Below, in pieces: positions 5,615 through 14,921 of a stretch of DNA of 64,000 nucleotides. Under the pieces are notes generated by a model. It saw only the letters and a list, made by a program, of their open reading frames with translations. It did not search any database and was not told where the DNA came from. Made by a program: the position numbers and the translations under genes. The stretch spans positions 2,852,001 to 2,916,000 of the forward strand of contig CBDAQO010000002.1 in the NCBI GenBank assembly GCA_965199105.1, in the 5' to 3' direction. Every line of letters starts with the position of its first letter. Positions within the stretch are counted from its first letter, which is position 1. Source of the DNA: LMUY01 sp965199105 (lineage in GTDB: Bacteria > Pseudomonadota > Alphaproteobacteria > Acetobacterales > Acetobacteraceae).

Positions 5615-7900
5615 TCAAGCCACCGCCAACGCCTCCCAAACCCGCTCCGGCGTGGCCGGCATCTCGATGTGTCGCCCGAGCGCGTCCGCCAGCGCGTTCA
5701 TCACCGCCGGGAGCGCCCCTGCGCAGCCCGCCTCGCCGCAGCCCTTCGCCCCCAACGCGTTGGTGCGTGCCGGCACTGGGTGGCTGCGGAAGACGAAGTC
5801 GGGCGCGTGGGTCGCCTGCGGCATGGCGTAGTCCATGAACGAGCCGGACAGGAGCTGGCCGTCGCCGTCGTAGGAGGTGCGCTCCAGCAGCGCCTGGCCG
5901 ATGCCCTGCACCACGCCGCCATGCGCCTGGCCCTCGACCAGCATCGGGTTTACCAGGGTGCCGAAATCGTTCGCCATGGCGTAGCGCACCACCTCGGCCA
6001 CGCCGGTCTCCTCGTCCACCTCCACCTCGCACACGTGGCAGCCGTTCGGGAATGCGGAGGGCGTGCCTTCGAACACGTGTGCCACGTCCAACACGCCAGG
6101 CATGCGGGCGGCCAGGTCGGTGATGGCTATGCCGCGGTCGGTGCCCACCACCCGGAAGCGGCCGGCGGAGAACTCGATGTCGGCCTCCGCCGCCTCCAGC
6201 GCCTCGGACGCCGCGGCCCGGCCCTTCCCGATCACCAGGGCGGAGGCCTCGCTCAGCGCCGCGCCGCTGTTCATGATGGAGCGCGAGCCACCGGTGCCGC
6301 CGCCGGCGAGCAACTGGTCGCTATCGCCCTGCACCAGCCGCACCCGGTCGAACGGCACCCCCAGCCGGTCCACCAGCACCTGCGCCAGCGGCGAGGCGTG
6401 GCCCTGGCCGTAATCCAGCGTGCCGGTGGTCACGGTGATGCCGCCATCCGGGTCGAAGCTGATGCCGCCCATCTCCTTGTTGGCGGGGGCGGTCACCTCG
6501 AGGTAGTGGCCGATGCCGATGCCGCGCCGCTTGCCCCGCCGGCGGCTGTCCGCGCGCCGGGTCGCAAAGCCGTCCCAGTCGGCCGCCGCCAGCGCTTCGT
6601 CCAGCAACGCGGGGAAGTCGCCGCTGTCGTAGACCATGGTGGAGGGCGCGGTGTAGGGGATCTGCTCGGGCTGGATGTGGTTGCGGCGGCGCAGTTCCAC
6701 CCGGTCGATGCCGATCTCGCGCGCCGCCGTGTCCACCAGGCGCTCCATGTAGTAGTTGCCCTCCGGCCGCCCGGCGCCGCGATAGGCGCCCACCGGCGTG
6801 GTGTTGGTGAACACGCTGCGGGTCGAGACCTCCACCAGCGGCGTGGCATACACCCCGATCACGTTCTTCACCGTGTTCATCGACTGCGGCAGCGTGGTGC
6901 TGTTGCTCAGGTAGGCGCCGATGTTGCCAAACCCGGTCACCCGCACGGCGAGGAAGCGGCCATCGGCGTCCAGCGCCAACTCGGCCGTCATGTCGTGGTC
7001 GCGGCCATGGCTGTCGGACAGGAAGCTGTCGGAGCGCGCGTCGGTCCACTTCACCGGGCGGCCCAGCACGCGCGCGGCGTGCAGCAGGGCGATGTATTCC
7101 GGGTAGCAGCTCGCCTTCATGCCGAACGAGCCGCCGACGTTGCCGGTCAGCACGCGAACCTGCTCGGCCGGCACGCCCATGACGCCCGCGACCGCCGCCC
7201 GCATGCCGAACACACCCTGGCAGCCGAGCCGCAGCACCAGCCGCCCGTCCTCCACCGTCGCCAGGGCAGACCGTGGCTCCAGCGGCGCCACCACCACCCG
7301 GCTGTTGGACAGATGCAGCCGGGTGACGTGCGCCGCGCGCGCGAAGGCGGCCGCCACGGCCGCGCTATCGCCGAAATGGAAGTCGAGCGCGATGTTGCCC
7401 GGGGCGTCGGCATGGAGCAGCGGCGCACCCTCGGCCGCCGCGTCCGCCGCGCTGGTCACCGCGGGCAGCGGGTCGACGTCGAGCATCACCATCTCGGCCG
7501 CATCCCGCGCCGCGTCCCGGCTGGTGGCGACCACGAGGGCCACCGGGTCACCCACGTAGCGCACCCGCTCGGTCGCCAGCACCGTCTGGTGCGGGCGCGG
7601 TGTGGCGGAGCCGTCGCGGTGCTTGTTGGCGGGCGCCTGCATCGGGCCGATTCCGGCGGCAACCAGGTCGGCGGCGGTGAACACGCCCAGCACGCCGGGC
7701 ATGCCGCGCGCCTCGGCGGTGTCCAGCGCGCGCACCAGGCCGTGGGCGTAGCGGCTGCGCACCATCACGCCATAGACCTGGCCCGGCAGCGACAGGTCGT
7801 CACTGTAGCGGCCCTTGCCGCGCAGCAGCACCGGGTCCTCCTTGCGCGAGACCGGCTGGCCGATGGCGAAGCGGCTGTTGGCATCCATCGGCATGTCCAT
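5615..7900 (-). CDS. Xanthine dehydrogenase/CoxL-family molybdopterin-binding subunit
   Basis: The large catalytic subunit of a molybdenum hydroxylase, 761 residues from ATG 7900, which has AGGAG seven bases upstream; the open frame goes further but lacks such a site. It begins RFAIGQPVSRKEDPVLLRGKG, typical of aldehyde/xanthine/CO dehydrogenase large chains. It has the form II loop GAYRGAGRPEG rather than the AYxCSFR loop of true CO dehydrogenase. The active-site Glu lies in GAKGCGEAG near the C-terminus. The medium FAD subunit and the small iron-sulfur subunit are not adjacent, so it is an orphan here. The substrate is unknown; an aldehyde or heterocycle is more likely than CO. Confidence 0.88.
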   Translation of the reverse strand: MDMPMDANSRFAIGQPVSRKEDPVLLRGKGRYSDDLSLPGQVYGVMVRSRYAHGLVRALDTAEARGMPGVLGVFTAADLVAAGIGPMQAPANKHRDGSATPRPHQTVLATERVRYVGDPVALVVATSRDAARDAAEMVMLDVDPLPAVTSAADAAAEGAPLLHADAPGNIALDFHFGDSAAVAAAFARAAHVTRLHLSNSRVVVAPLEPRSALATVEDGRLVLRLGCQGVFGMRAAVAGVMGVPAEQVRVLTGNVGGSFGMKASCYPEYIALLHAARVLGRPVKWTDARSDSFLSDSHGRDHDMTAELALDADGRFLAVRVTGFGNIGAYLSNSTTLPQSMNTVKNVIGVYATPLVEVSTRSVFTNTTPVGAYRGAGRPEGNYYMERLVDTAAREIGIDRVELRRRNHIQPEQIPYTAPSTMVYDSGDFPALLDEALAAADWDGFATRRADSRRRGKRRGIGIGHYLEVTAPANKEMGGISFDPDGGITVTTGTLDYGQGHASPLAQVLVDRLGVPFDRVRLVQGDSDQLLAGGGTGGSRSIMNSGAALSEASALVIGKGRAAASEALEAAEADIEFSAGRFRVVGTDRGIAITDLAARMPGVLDVAHVFEGTPSAFPNGCHVCEVEVDEETGVAEVVRYAMANDFGTLVNPMLVEGQAHGGVVQGIGQALLERTSYDGDGQLLSGSFMDYAMPQATHAPDFVFRSHPVPARTNALGAKGCGEAGCAGALPAVMNALADALGRHIEMPATPERVWEALAVA

Positions 7901-8038
7901 GGCAAAACTCCTATCGCGTCGCAGCATTTCGGCACGGCTGACCATGGATAAAGACGGCGACGCCGGTTAGTTTCTGTTAACCAGCGTGCTGTACACACCA
8001 TTGCAAGGGGGCATGGCGCAAGGTGGAGGACAGTTGAC

Positions 8039-9031
8039 ATGAGCGAGCGCTTCCTTGTCACCGGCGGGGCCGGCTACGTCGGCAGCCACATGGTGGACCT
8101 GCTGGTCCGCCAGAACGCGAGCGTCACCGTGGTTGACAATCTGCGCCAGGGCCACCGCGCCGCGCTGCCGCCCGGGGTCGAGCTGGTGGTGGCGGACGTG
8201 AACGACCCGGCGGTGATGGACCGCGTGCTCGCCGGCCGCGAGTGGCACGCGGTGTTCCACTTCGCCGCCCTCTCGCTGGTGGGCGAAAGCATGCAACAGC
8301 CGTTACGCTACCTGCGAGACAACGCGGGCGGCGGGTTCACGCTGATCGACGCCGCAGTGCGGCACGGCGTCCGCCGCTTCATCCTGTCGTCCACCGCCAA
8401 TTTGTTCGGCGAGCCCGACACCGTGCCCATCCCGGAGGACGCCGCCATCCGGCCCAGCTCGCCCTACGGCGAAAGCAAGCTCATGATCGAGCGCGCGCTG
8501 TTCTGGGCGGAGCGGCAGTTTGGCCTGCGCTCGGCTTGCCTGCGCTACTTCAACGCCGCCGGGGCCGACCCGCAGGGCCGCATCGGCGAGGACCACGACC
8601 CGGAATCGCACCTCATCCCCCTGGTGATCGACGCCGCACTCGGCCGCCGCGGCGACATCACCGTGTTCGGCACCGACTACCCGACGCCCGACGGCACCTG
8701 CATCCGGGACTACGTCCACGTCGCCGACCTAGCGGAGGCGCATCTCTGCGCCCTACGGCAACTGGATGACCACAGCGTGACCTACAACCTCGGCAACGGG
8801 CAGGGCCACTCGGTGCGCGAGGTGATCGCCGCGGTGGAGGTTGTGGGCGGGCGGCCAGTTCCGGTGCGCTTCGGCGAGCGCCGGGCCGGCGACCCGGCAG
8901 TGCTGGTCGCAGCGTCGGACCGGATCAAGGCCGCGGCAGGATGGTCGCCACGCTTCGCCGACCTGCAAGAGATCGTCCGCACCGCCTATGCCTGGCGCGA
9001 GGCACACCCTGGCGGCTACGGCGACCGCTGA
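8039..9031 (+). CDS. galE: UDP-glucose 4-epimerase
   Basis: A 330-residue short-chain dehydrogenase/reductase that interconverts UDP-glucose and UDP-galactose for polysaccharide synthesis. The NAD-binding motif TGGAGYVGS is at the N-terminus. The catalytic pair is YGESK (Tyr-x3-Lys), preceded by LSSTANLFG, the usual Ser/Thr position. LRYFNAAGADPQGRIGE and the DGTCIRDYVHVADLA block are GalE hallmarks. It stands alone, facing a glycosyltransferase whose stop lies one base beyond its own. Confidence 0.9.
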   Translation: MSERFLVTGGAGYVGSHMVDLLVRQNASVTVVDNLRQGHRAALPPGVELVVADVNDPAVMDRVLAGREWHAVFHFAALSLVGESMQQPLRYLRDNAGGGFTLIDAAVRHGVRRFILSSTANLFGEPDTVPIPEDAAIRPSSPYGESKLMIERALFWAERQFGLRSACLRYFNAAGADPQGRIGEDHDPESHLIPLVIDAALGRRGDITVFGTDYPTPDGTCIRDYVHVADLAEAHLCALRQLDDHSVTYNLGNGQGHSVREVIAAVEVVGGRPVPVRFGERRAGDPAVLVAASDRIKAAAGWSPRFADLQEIVRTAYAWREAHPGGYGDR

Positions 9032-9032
9032 G

Positions 9033-10034
9033 TCAGGGCCGCGGTGAGGCGGCCGTGGGCACCGCGACCGGCCGGTTGAACCGCACATCCTCGCCGCGCT
9101 CCCGCCACGCCGCCTCTGCTCCGGTGGCGGGCACGGCCAGGTAGGCCACCCGCTTAGCCTCCTTGCGGCCGCGCGCCACCGAGTCGAGGATGAACCCGCA
9201 CGTGGTGGACAGGAACGCCAGCCCCATCAGCCCGGTCGCCAGCACTGCCGTCGGCAGCCGCGGCACCAGGCCGGTGGCCATGAAATGGACGATGATGGGC
9301 GCGCCGAGCCCGAGCGCGGTCAGCGCCAGCACACACGCGCCGGCAAAGAAGAACTGCAGCGGCCGCACCTCCTTCACCAGCACCACGATGGTGCGCAGGA
9401 TGCGCAAACCGTCGGTATAGGTGCGCAGCTTGGACGCCGAGCCGACCGGGCGTTCCTTATAGGCGGCAAGCAGTTCGCCCACCGGCATCGCCAGTTCCAG
9501 CGCGTGCACGGTGAACTCCGTCTCCGTCTCGAACCCGGTGGAGAGCGCCGGGAACGACTTCACGAAGCGGCGCGAGAACACCCGGTAGCCGGACAGCATG
9601 TCGGTCACGCGGTCGCCAAACAGCAGCCGGACGATCTTGCTCAACACTCGGTTGCCGAGCCGGTGTCCGGCGCGATACGCCCCGCCCGCTTCGGCCACCC
9701 GCGTCGCGGTCACCATGTCGAGCGGCCCCTCGAGCAGCATGCGCACCATGGCGGGCGCCACCGCCGGGTCGTAGGTGTCGTCGCCATCGACCAGGATGTA
9801 GGCGTCGGCCTCGATGTCGGCGAACATGCGCCGCACCACGTTCCCCTTGCCCGGCAGCGCCTCGCGCCGCACCACGGCCCCGGCGGCGCGCGCCTCGGCG
9901 ATGGTCTGATCGGTCGAGTTATTGTCGTAGACGAACACCGCCGCGTCCGGCAGGGCGGCGCGGAAGTGCGTCACCACCTGGCCGATGGCCACGGCCTCGT
10001 TCTTACAGGGGATCAGCACGGCGACTCGGATCAT
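9033..10034 (-). CDS. Family 2 glycosyltransferase with C-terminal membrane helices
   Basis: A 333-residue GT2 enzyme; I start it at ATG 10034 (MIRVAVLIPCKNE), which overlaps the stop of the GtrA-like gene. The open frame extends further but only as a shadow of that gene. VYDNNSTDQT and the metal-binding YILVDGDDTYDP are the donor-site motifs. Two membrane segments follow near residues 230-300 (QFFFAGACVLALTALGLG; VLATGLMGLAFLSTTCG). It resembles DPM1/GtrB-like enzymes that load sugar onto a polyprenyl phosphate at the inner membrane. Coupling to a GtrA-type protein supports a role in envelope glycan modification. Confidence 0.88.
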   Translation of the reverse strand: MIRVAVLIPCKNEAVAIGQVVTHFRAALPDAAVFVYDNNSTDQTIAEARAAGAVVRREALPGKGNVVRRMFADIEADAYILVDGDDTYDPAVAPAMVRMLLEGPLDMVTATRVAEAGGAYRAGHRLGNRVLSKIVRLLFGDRVTDMLSGYRVFSRRFVKSFPALSTGFETETEFTVHALELAMPVGELLAAYKERPVGSASKLRTYTDGLRILRTIVVLVKEVRPLQFFFAGACVLALTALGLGAPIIVHFMATGLVPRLPTAVLATGLMGLAFLSTTCGFILDSVARGRKEAKRVAYLAVPATGAEAAWRERGEDVRFNRPVAVPTAASPRP

Positions 10035-10489
10035 CGGAAGACCACGCGGCGAGAGAGCACGAAGTTGGCTGCCATGCCGGCAACAGCGCCAGCGGCGACA
10101 GCAATCACGGGGGAGTGGGCGCAGAGCGGAACCGTCGCCACCAAGCTGAAATAGGTGCCCAGGTTCAAGCACAGCCCCGGCACGTTCACCACCACGAAGC
10201 GCAGCCACTGCCGCAGCATCGGCTCGCGACTGCTGGCGCCGCGGAAGGTCCACACCCGGTTCAGCCACCAGGTGGTCGTCACCGCAACGGCGTAGGCAAC
10301 CAGGCCGGCGGCATAGAGCCCGACTGCAGTCACCGTGGCGTAGACCACTGCCGTGTCCACCAGGAAGCCGGCGACGCCCACCGTGCCGAACTGCAGCAAT
10401 TGCGCGAGCAGCCGGACATGCCCCACCGATATGCGTCGCCGGGCGGGGCCGGGCAGGGCGCCCACCAGCCAATCGACCAGGGCCAGCAT
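10031..10489 (-). CDS. GtrA-family membrane protein
   Basis: A 152-residue protein from ATG 10489 with four predicted membrane helices and the GtrA pattern: QFGTVGVAGFLVDTAVVYA, the TTTWWLNRVWTF loop, and a C-terminal ANFVLSRRVVF. GtrA-like proteins are thought to flip polyprenyl-phosphate sugars across the inner membrane. Its stop overlaps the start of the GT2 gene (ATGA), so the two form a synthesis-and-flip pair. Confidence 0.85.
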   Translation of the reverse strand: MLALVDWLVGALPGPARRRISVGHVRLLAQLLQFGTVGVAGFLVDTAVVYATVTAVGLYAAGLVAYAVAVTTTWWLNRVWTFRGASSREPMLRQWLRFVVVNVPGLCLNLGTYFSLVATVPLCAHSPVIAVAAGAVAGMAANFVLSRRVVFR

Positions 10490-10606
10490 GGCGCGCCTTA
10501 TAGGCCGTCGCGCCGGTGCGGCAAACCGCTTCAGGCATGAAACGACGGGTGCGGATGTGTTAAGGCCACCGGCTCCGCTGCCGATACAAACCGGGAACAC
10601 CCGCTC

Positions 10607-12196
10607 ATGAAGCGTCGCACCTTGCTCACCGCCGCCGCCGGGCTCGCCTTGCCCGCCATCGCCCGCGCGCAGGGCACCCCAGGCTCCACCCAGATCGTCA
10701 AATTCATCCCGCAAGCCGACCTCGGCGTGCTCGACCCGCATTGGACCACCGCCTACGGCACGCGCACCCACGCCTTCATGGTGTTTGACACACTCTACGG
10801 CACCAACGGGCAGTTCAAGCCCAGCCCGCAGATGGTCGCCGGCCACACAGTCGACCACGACGGCAAGCTGTGGCGCCTCACCCTGCGCGACGGGCTGAAG
10901 TTCCACGACAACCAGCCGGTGCTGGCGACCGACTGCGTGGCCAGCATCTATCGCTGGGGCCGGCGCGACCCGTTCGGCCAGGCCCTGCTGGCGGCGACCG
11001 ACCAGTTGTCGGCCGAGGGTGACAAGGTGATCGTGTTCCGCCTCAAGCACCCGTTCCCGCTGCTGCCGGACGCACTGGGCAAGACCACTGCCATCATGCC
11101 GGCCATGATGCCCGCCCGGCTGGCCGCGACCCATCCGGACGCACCCGTGCCGGAGCTGGTCGGCAGCGGCCCGTTCCGCTTCATGGCGCAGGAGCGGAGG
11201 CCGGGCGCGCTCGCCGTCTACGCTAGGTTCACCGAATACAGGCCGTGCACCACCGGCGTGCCCGATTGGACCGCCGGACCCAAGGTCGCGCGCTTCGACC
11301 GGGTGGAGTGGCACGCCATCCCCGACCCGGCGGCCGCCGCCGAAGCGCTGCAGAACGGCGAGATGGACTGGTGGGAGTGCCCGGCGGCGAGCGTGCTGCC
11401 GGAGTTGCAGGCCAACCGCTACCTGAAGGTCTCGCTGCAGGACCCGACCGGCCAGGTCGCCATCCTGCGCATGAACCAGCTACAGCCGCCGTTCGACAAT
11501 CCTGCAATCCGGCGCGCGTTGCTGGGCGCGGTGAACCAGGCGGACGTGATGCAGGCCGTGGCCGGCCCCGACCATGCGCTGTGGCGCGACGGCGTCGGCG
11601 TGTTCTGCCCCTGCACGCCGCTGGCCAACACCGCCGGCCTGGGCGCGCTCACCGGGCCGCGCGACCCGGCCAAGGTGAAGGCGGACCTGGCGGCGGCCGG
11701 CTACCAGGGCGAGCGCGTGGCGGTGTTGGTGCCGACCGACGTTCCCGCGTTGCAGGCGATGGCCACGGCCGGGGTCATCATGCTGCAGCAGGCGGGCCTG
11801 ACCGTGGACGCGCAGGCGATGGACTGGGGCACGGTGCTGAGCCGCCGCACCAGCCAGGCGCCGGTCGACCAGGGCGGTTGGAGCGTGTTCTTCACCGCCT
11901 TCGCCGGCCCCGACATGCTGAACCCGGCGAACCACCTGCCACTGCGCGGCAACGGGCTGGACGCGTGGTTCGGCTGGCCCACCGCGCCTGCGCTCGAGGA
12001 CCTCCGCGCCGAGTGGTTCGCCGACCCGGACCTGGCGGCCCAGCAAGCCACCGCCGCCAAACTGCAGCAGCAGGCGCTGACGGACGTGCCCTACATTCCG
12101 CTCGGCCAGTATCTCCAGCCGACCGCCTACCGCGCCTCGCTGCAGGGCGTGCTCAACGGCTTCCCGCTGTTCTGGAACGCGCATTGGGGCCTGTGA
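10607..12196 (+). CDS. ABC transporter solute-binding protein, family 5 (peptide/nickel type)
   Basis: A 529-residue periplasmic binding protein. MKRRTLLTAAAGLALPAIARA is an export signal with adjacent arginines, possibly Tat. The family 5 pattern is seen in LWRLTLRDGLKFHDNQPVLATD and ELVGSGPFRF near residue 185. It should bind oligopeptides or similar ligands. No permease or ATPase genes adjoin it: upstream is the divergent GtrA gene and downstream a convergent msrB. It is therefore an orphan whose transporter must lie elsewhere; the ligand cannot be told. Confidence 0.88.
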   Translation: MKRRTLLTAAAGLALPAIARAQGTPGSTQIVKFIPQADLGVLDPHWTTAYGTRTHAFMVFDTLYGTNGQFKPSPQMVAGHTVDHDGKLWRLTLRDGLKFHDNQPVLATDCVASIYRWGRRDPFGQALLAATDQLSAEGDKVIVFRLKHPFPLLPDALGKTTAIMPAMMPARLAATHPDAPVPELVGSGPFRFMAQERRPGALAVYARFTEYRPCTTGVPDWTAGPKVARFDRVEWHAIPDPAAAAEALQNGEMDWWECPAASVLPELQANRYLKVSLQDPTGQVAILRMNQLQPPFDNPAIRRALLGAVNQADVMQAVAGPDHALWRDGVGVFCPCTPLANTAGLGALTGPRDPAKVKADLAAAGYQGERVAVLVPTDVPALQAMATAGVIMLQQAGLTVDAQAMDWGTVLSRRTSQAPVDQGGWSVFFTAFAGPDMLNPANHLPLRGNGLDAWFGWPTAPALEDLRAEWFADPDLAAQQATAAKLQQQALTDVPYIPLGQYLQPTAYRASLQGVLNGFPLFWNAHWGL

Positions 12197-12220
12197 GCGA
12201 AGCGCCGCCGCCGCTGGCTG

Positions 12221-12655
12221 CTAGGTTCCGGGTTGGAACGCGAGCGACAGGCCGTTCATGCAGTAGCGCTCGCCGGTGGGCGCCGGGCCGTCGGGGAACA
12301 CGTGGCCGAGATGGCCGCCGCACTTGCTGCACACCGCCTCGGTGCGGACCATGAAGTGGCTGCGGTCGTCGCGCGTCACCACCGCACCGTCGATCGGCTT
12401 GAAGAAGCTCGGCCAGCCGCTACCGCTTTCATACTTGGTGTCCGAGGTGAACAGCGCCTGGTCGCAGGCGGCGCAGGAAAACACCCCGGTGCGCTTCTCG
12501 TAGTTCAGCGGGCTGGTGCCGGCGCGCTCGGTGCCCTGCTCGCGCAACACGTGGAACTGCTCGGGGCTGAGCTGCGTGCGCCACTCGGTCTCGCTGCGCT
12601 GCACGGGGAACGCCGTTTCGGTGTCGTCCTTGGGTGCCTTGCCAAAAAAGTTCAT
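12221..12655 (-). CDS. msrB: Peptide-methionine (R)-S-oxide reductase
   Basis: A 144-residue MsrB that repairs methionine-R-sulfoxide in oxidised proteins. The structural zinc site is formed by CAAC and CSKC; the catalytic Cys is in RYCMNGLSL. YESGSGWPSFFKPI and GGHLGHVFPDGP are further family signatures. There is no export signal, so it is cytoplasmic. It is transcribed alone, convergent with the solute-binding protein. Confidence 0.95.
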   Translation of the reverse strand: MNFFGKAPKDDTETAFPVQRSETEWRTQLSPEQFHVLREQGTERAGTSPLNYEKRTGVFSCAACDQALFTSDTKYESGSGWPSFFKPIDGAVVTRDDRSHFMVRTEAVCSKCGGHLGHVFPDGPAPTGERYCMNGLSLAFQPGT

Positions 12656-12704
12656 CGCGATCTCCTATCCGCCCGAAGCAGGGCAATCACATTTGCTACT
12701 TCCT

Positions 12705-12720
12705 CTCCCGCGCGCGGGAG
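12705..12720. terminator. 16-base palindrome between the molybdoenzyme gene and msrB
   Basis: CTCCCGCGCGCGGGAG is a perfect 8+8 palindrome 47 bases past the molybdopterin oxidoreductase stop and 49 bases before the msrB start. It could form a strong hairpin, but no T-run follows on either strand, so a terminator role is only possible; a regulatory site is equally plausible. Confidence 0.35.
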
Positions 12721-12767
12721 ACGGCTTTGAAGCGAAATGGGGTGCGCGGTGGCGGCGGGCAACGGGG

Positions 12768-14837
12768 TCATTCCGCGGCCATCGCCCGTGCCGCCTCCGC
12801 GCGCGCCCACACCGCCGTGTCGTGGAACACCGCGCCGCCGTTGGGCGCGGCCGCATCGTCGCTGGTGAGGGCGTTGATCCCCACGCCGCCCTCGAACGCG
12901 CTGTGCGGCCAGACGCTCTCCGCAATGATCGTGCCGGGCTGCTGACCCATGCCGAGCGCCACGTGCAGCACCACTTCGCCTCGGCTATTGCCGAGGCGCA
13001 GCCGGTCGCCGGGCACCACGCCGAGGTCGGCGGCGTCGTCCGGGTGCAGCAGGGCGGTGGGGCGGCCCTCCCGGCGCTGCGAACTGGGCGTTTCGGTGAA
13101 CGTGGTGTTGAGGAACTGCCGCGCCGGGGCGGTGACCAGGCGGAACGGGTGCTGCTCGGTGGCGGCGTCGTAGCTGGCCCAATGGTCCGGCAGCGCGGGC
13201 ATACCGGCCGCGTTGGCGCCGATCGCGCTCCAATCCGGCGCGAAGCGGAAGCGCCCGCCCGGCTGCGCAAAGCCGTCGAGGAAGTGCGACGCGCGGAACG
13301 GCGGCTGCTTGTCCACCCAGCGCCCGGCCAGCACTGCCTCCGCGCTGCCATAGCCCGAGGCACGCAACGTGGCGTCCACCAGCTCCATCGCCGTCATCTC
13401 GAAGCCCGAGTGCTTGGCGCCGAGGCGGTGCGCCAGGCTGCAGATCAGCTCGTGGTTCGAACGGCACTCGCCCGGCGGCGCCACCAGGCGGCGGCCGACC
13501 TGCACGTGGCTGTGCCCGCCTGCGTGATAGAAATCGTCGTGCTCGAGGAAGGTGGTGGCCGGCAGCACAATGTCCGCCATGGCCGCCGTCTCGGTCATGA
13601 ACTGCTCGTGCACCACGGTGAACAGATCCTCCCGGGCAAACCCGCGGCGGACGCGGTTGCTGTCGGGCGCCACCGCCACCGGGTTGGTGTTCTGGATCAG
13701 CATGGCATGCACCGCCGGGCCGTCCCCCAGGTCGGCCCGGCTCCCGGTCAGCACCGAGGCGATGCGGCTCATGTCGAGCTGGCGCACGCTCGGGTCGCGC
13801 TGCTCGCGGGCCTCGATCAGCGTCTTGTCCCACTGGTAGATGTCGCGGTTGTTCCAGAACGCGCCGCCGCCCTCGTGCTGCCACTTGCCGGTGACGGTGG
13901 GCAGGCAGGTGACGGCATGCAGCATCGCCGCCCCGTTGCGCGCGCGGCTAAAGCCGTAGCCCACCCGCAGGAAGGCGCGCGCGGTAGTGTTGTAGGCGGC
14001 GGCGAACGCCTCGATCTCCGCCGCGCCGAGCCCGGTGATGGCGGCCGCCCACTCCGGCGTGCGGCTGGCGAGGTGCGCCTCGAGGGCGGCGGGCGCGTCG
14101 GCGTAGCGGTCCATGTAGGCGCGGTCGGCATGGCCGTCGCGGAAGGCGCAGTGCATCACCGCGCAGGCGAGTGCGCCGTCGGTGCCGGGCCGCAGGGCGA
14201 GGTGGGTATCGGCGACCGCGGCGGTGCCGGTGCGGTACGGGTCCACCACGACCAGCTTGGCGCCGCGCTGCTTGCGGGCCCGGGTGATGTGGGTCATGGC
14301 GTTGACCTGGGTGGCCACCGGGTTGCCACCCCACATCACGATGAGGTCGGCCTGCGCCATCTCCCGCGGGTCCGGCCCGGTGATGCGCCCCACGCCGGCC
14401 CGCCAGCCCGCCTCCATGATGGCGGTGCAGATGGTCATCTTCTGCCCGGAATAGCGCATGATGTGGCGCAACCGGTTGATCCCGTCGCGCTGCACGTGGC
14501 CCATGGTGCCGGCGAAGTAGTACGGCCATACGGTTTCTGCCCCGTGCTGGGCGGACAGGGCGGTTAAGCGCTCGGCGACCCGGTCGAGCGCCTCGTCCCA
14601 CGCGATCGGGCGGAACTGGCGGCTGCCTTTCGGCCCGGTGCGCAGCAGCGGGGTGGTGAGCCGGTCGGGGTGGTGCTGCCGCTCGCTGTAGCGGGCGACC
14701 TTGGCGCAGATCACGCCGGCCGTGTAGCTGTTCGCCGCCGCGCCCCGCACCGCGCCAACCCGGTCCCCGTCGACGTCCACCTCCAGCGCGCAGCAGGAGG
14801 GGCAATCGTGCGGGCAGACGGTGGCTTGGAAGGTCAT
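12768..14837 (-). CDS. Molybdopterin oxidoreductase (DMSO-reductase superfamily)
   Basis: A 689-residue cytoplasmic enzyme from ATG 14837 (GGAG eight bases upstream). The N-terminal CPHDCPSCC with Cys near residue 44 (GVICAK) forms the [4Fe-4S] site. The cofactor-binding fold follows, e.g. DLIVMWGGNPVATQ and VHEQFMTETAAMADIVLPAT, and the C-terminal DGYxx-type beta-barrel domain includes LHPDDAADLGVVPGDRLRL. No twin-arginine signal is seen. It sits just after sulfate permease genes, where CysA would be expected. The substrate is unknown; bis-MGD enzymes of this soluble type are often annotated without a defined reaction. Confidence 0.85.
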   Translation of the reverse strand: MTFQATVCPHDCPSCCALEVDVDGDRVGAVRGAAANSYTAGVICAKVARYSERQHHPDRLTTPLLRTGPKGSRQFRPIAWDEALDRVAERLTALSAQHGAETVWPYYFAGTMGHVQRDGINRLRHIMRYSGQKMTICTAIMEAGWRAGVGRITGPDPREMAQADLIVMWGGNPVATQVNAMTHITRARKQRGAKLVVVDPYRTGTAAVADTHLALRPGTDGALACAVMHCAFRDGHADRAYMDRYADAPAALEAHLASRTPEWAAAITGLGAAEIEAFAAAYNTTARAFLRVGYGFSRARNGAAMLHAVTCLPTVTGKWQHEGGGAFWNNRDIYQWDKTLIEAREQRDPSVRQLDMSRIASVLTGSRADLGDGPAVHAMLIQNTNPVAVAPDSNRVRRGFAREDLFTVVHEQFMTETAAMADIVLPATTFLEHDDFYHAGGHSHVQVGRRLVAPPGECRSNHELICSLAHRLGAKHSGFEMTAMELVDATLRASGYGSAEAVLAGRWVDKQPPFRASHFLDGFAQPGGRFRFAPDWSAIGANAAGMPALPDHWASYDAATEQHPFRLVTAPARQFLNTTFTETPSSQRREGRPTALLHPDDAADLGVVPGDRLRLGNSRGEVVLHVALGMGQQPGTIIAESVWPHSAFEGGVGINALTSDDAAAPNGGAVFHDTAVWARAEAARAMAAE

Positions 14838-14921
14838 GTGGGTGTCTCCGAGGCCGACACTGCGCCTGATTGCCGAGGCACGAACAGCCCCTTTTGGCCT
14901 CGCAGCAGCCCGACGCCAAGG

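Noticed and set aside
5582..7951. A 789-codon plus-strand open frame opposite the CoxL-like gene
   Set aside because: It is rich in His, Arg, Ala and Gly with no fold-like pattern, as expected for the antisense of a GC-rich gene; the minus strand encodes a clear molybdoenzyme.
10035..10538. N-terminal extension of the GT2 glycosyltransferase over the GtrA-like gene
   Set aside because: The extension is Arg/Gly-rich and lies in the wrong frame over a clear GtrA protein; MIRVAVLIPCKNE is the natural start.
12516..14567. A 683-codon plus-strand open frame opposite the molybdopterin oxidoreductase
   Set aside because: Compositional shadow with His/Arg/Gly bias and no motifs; the opposite strand has full family signatures.
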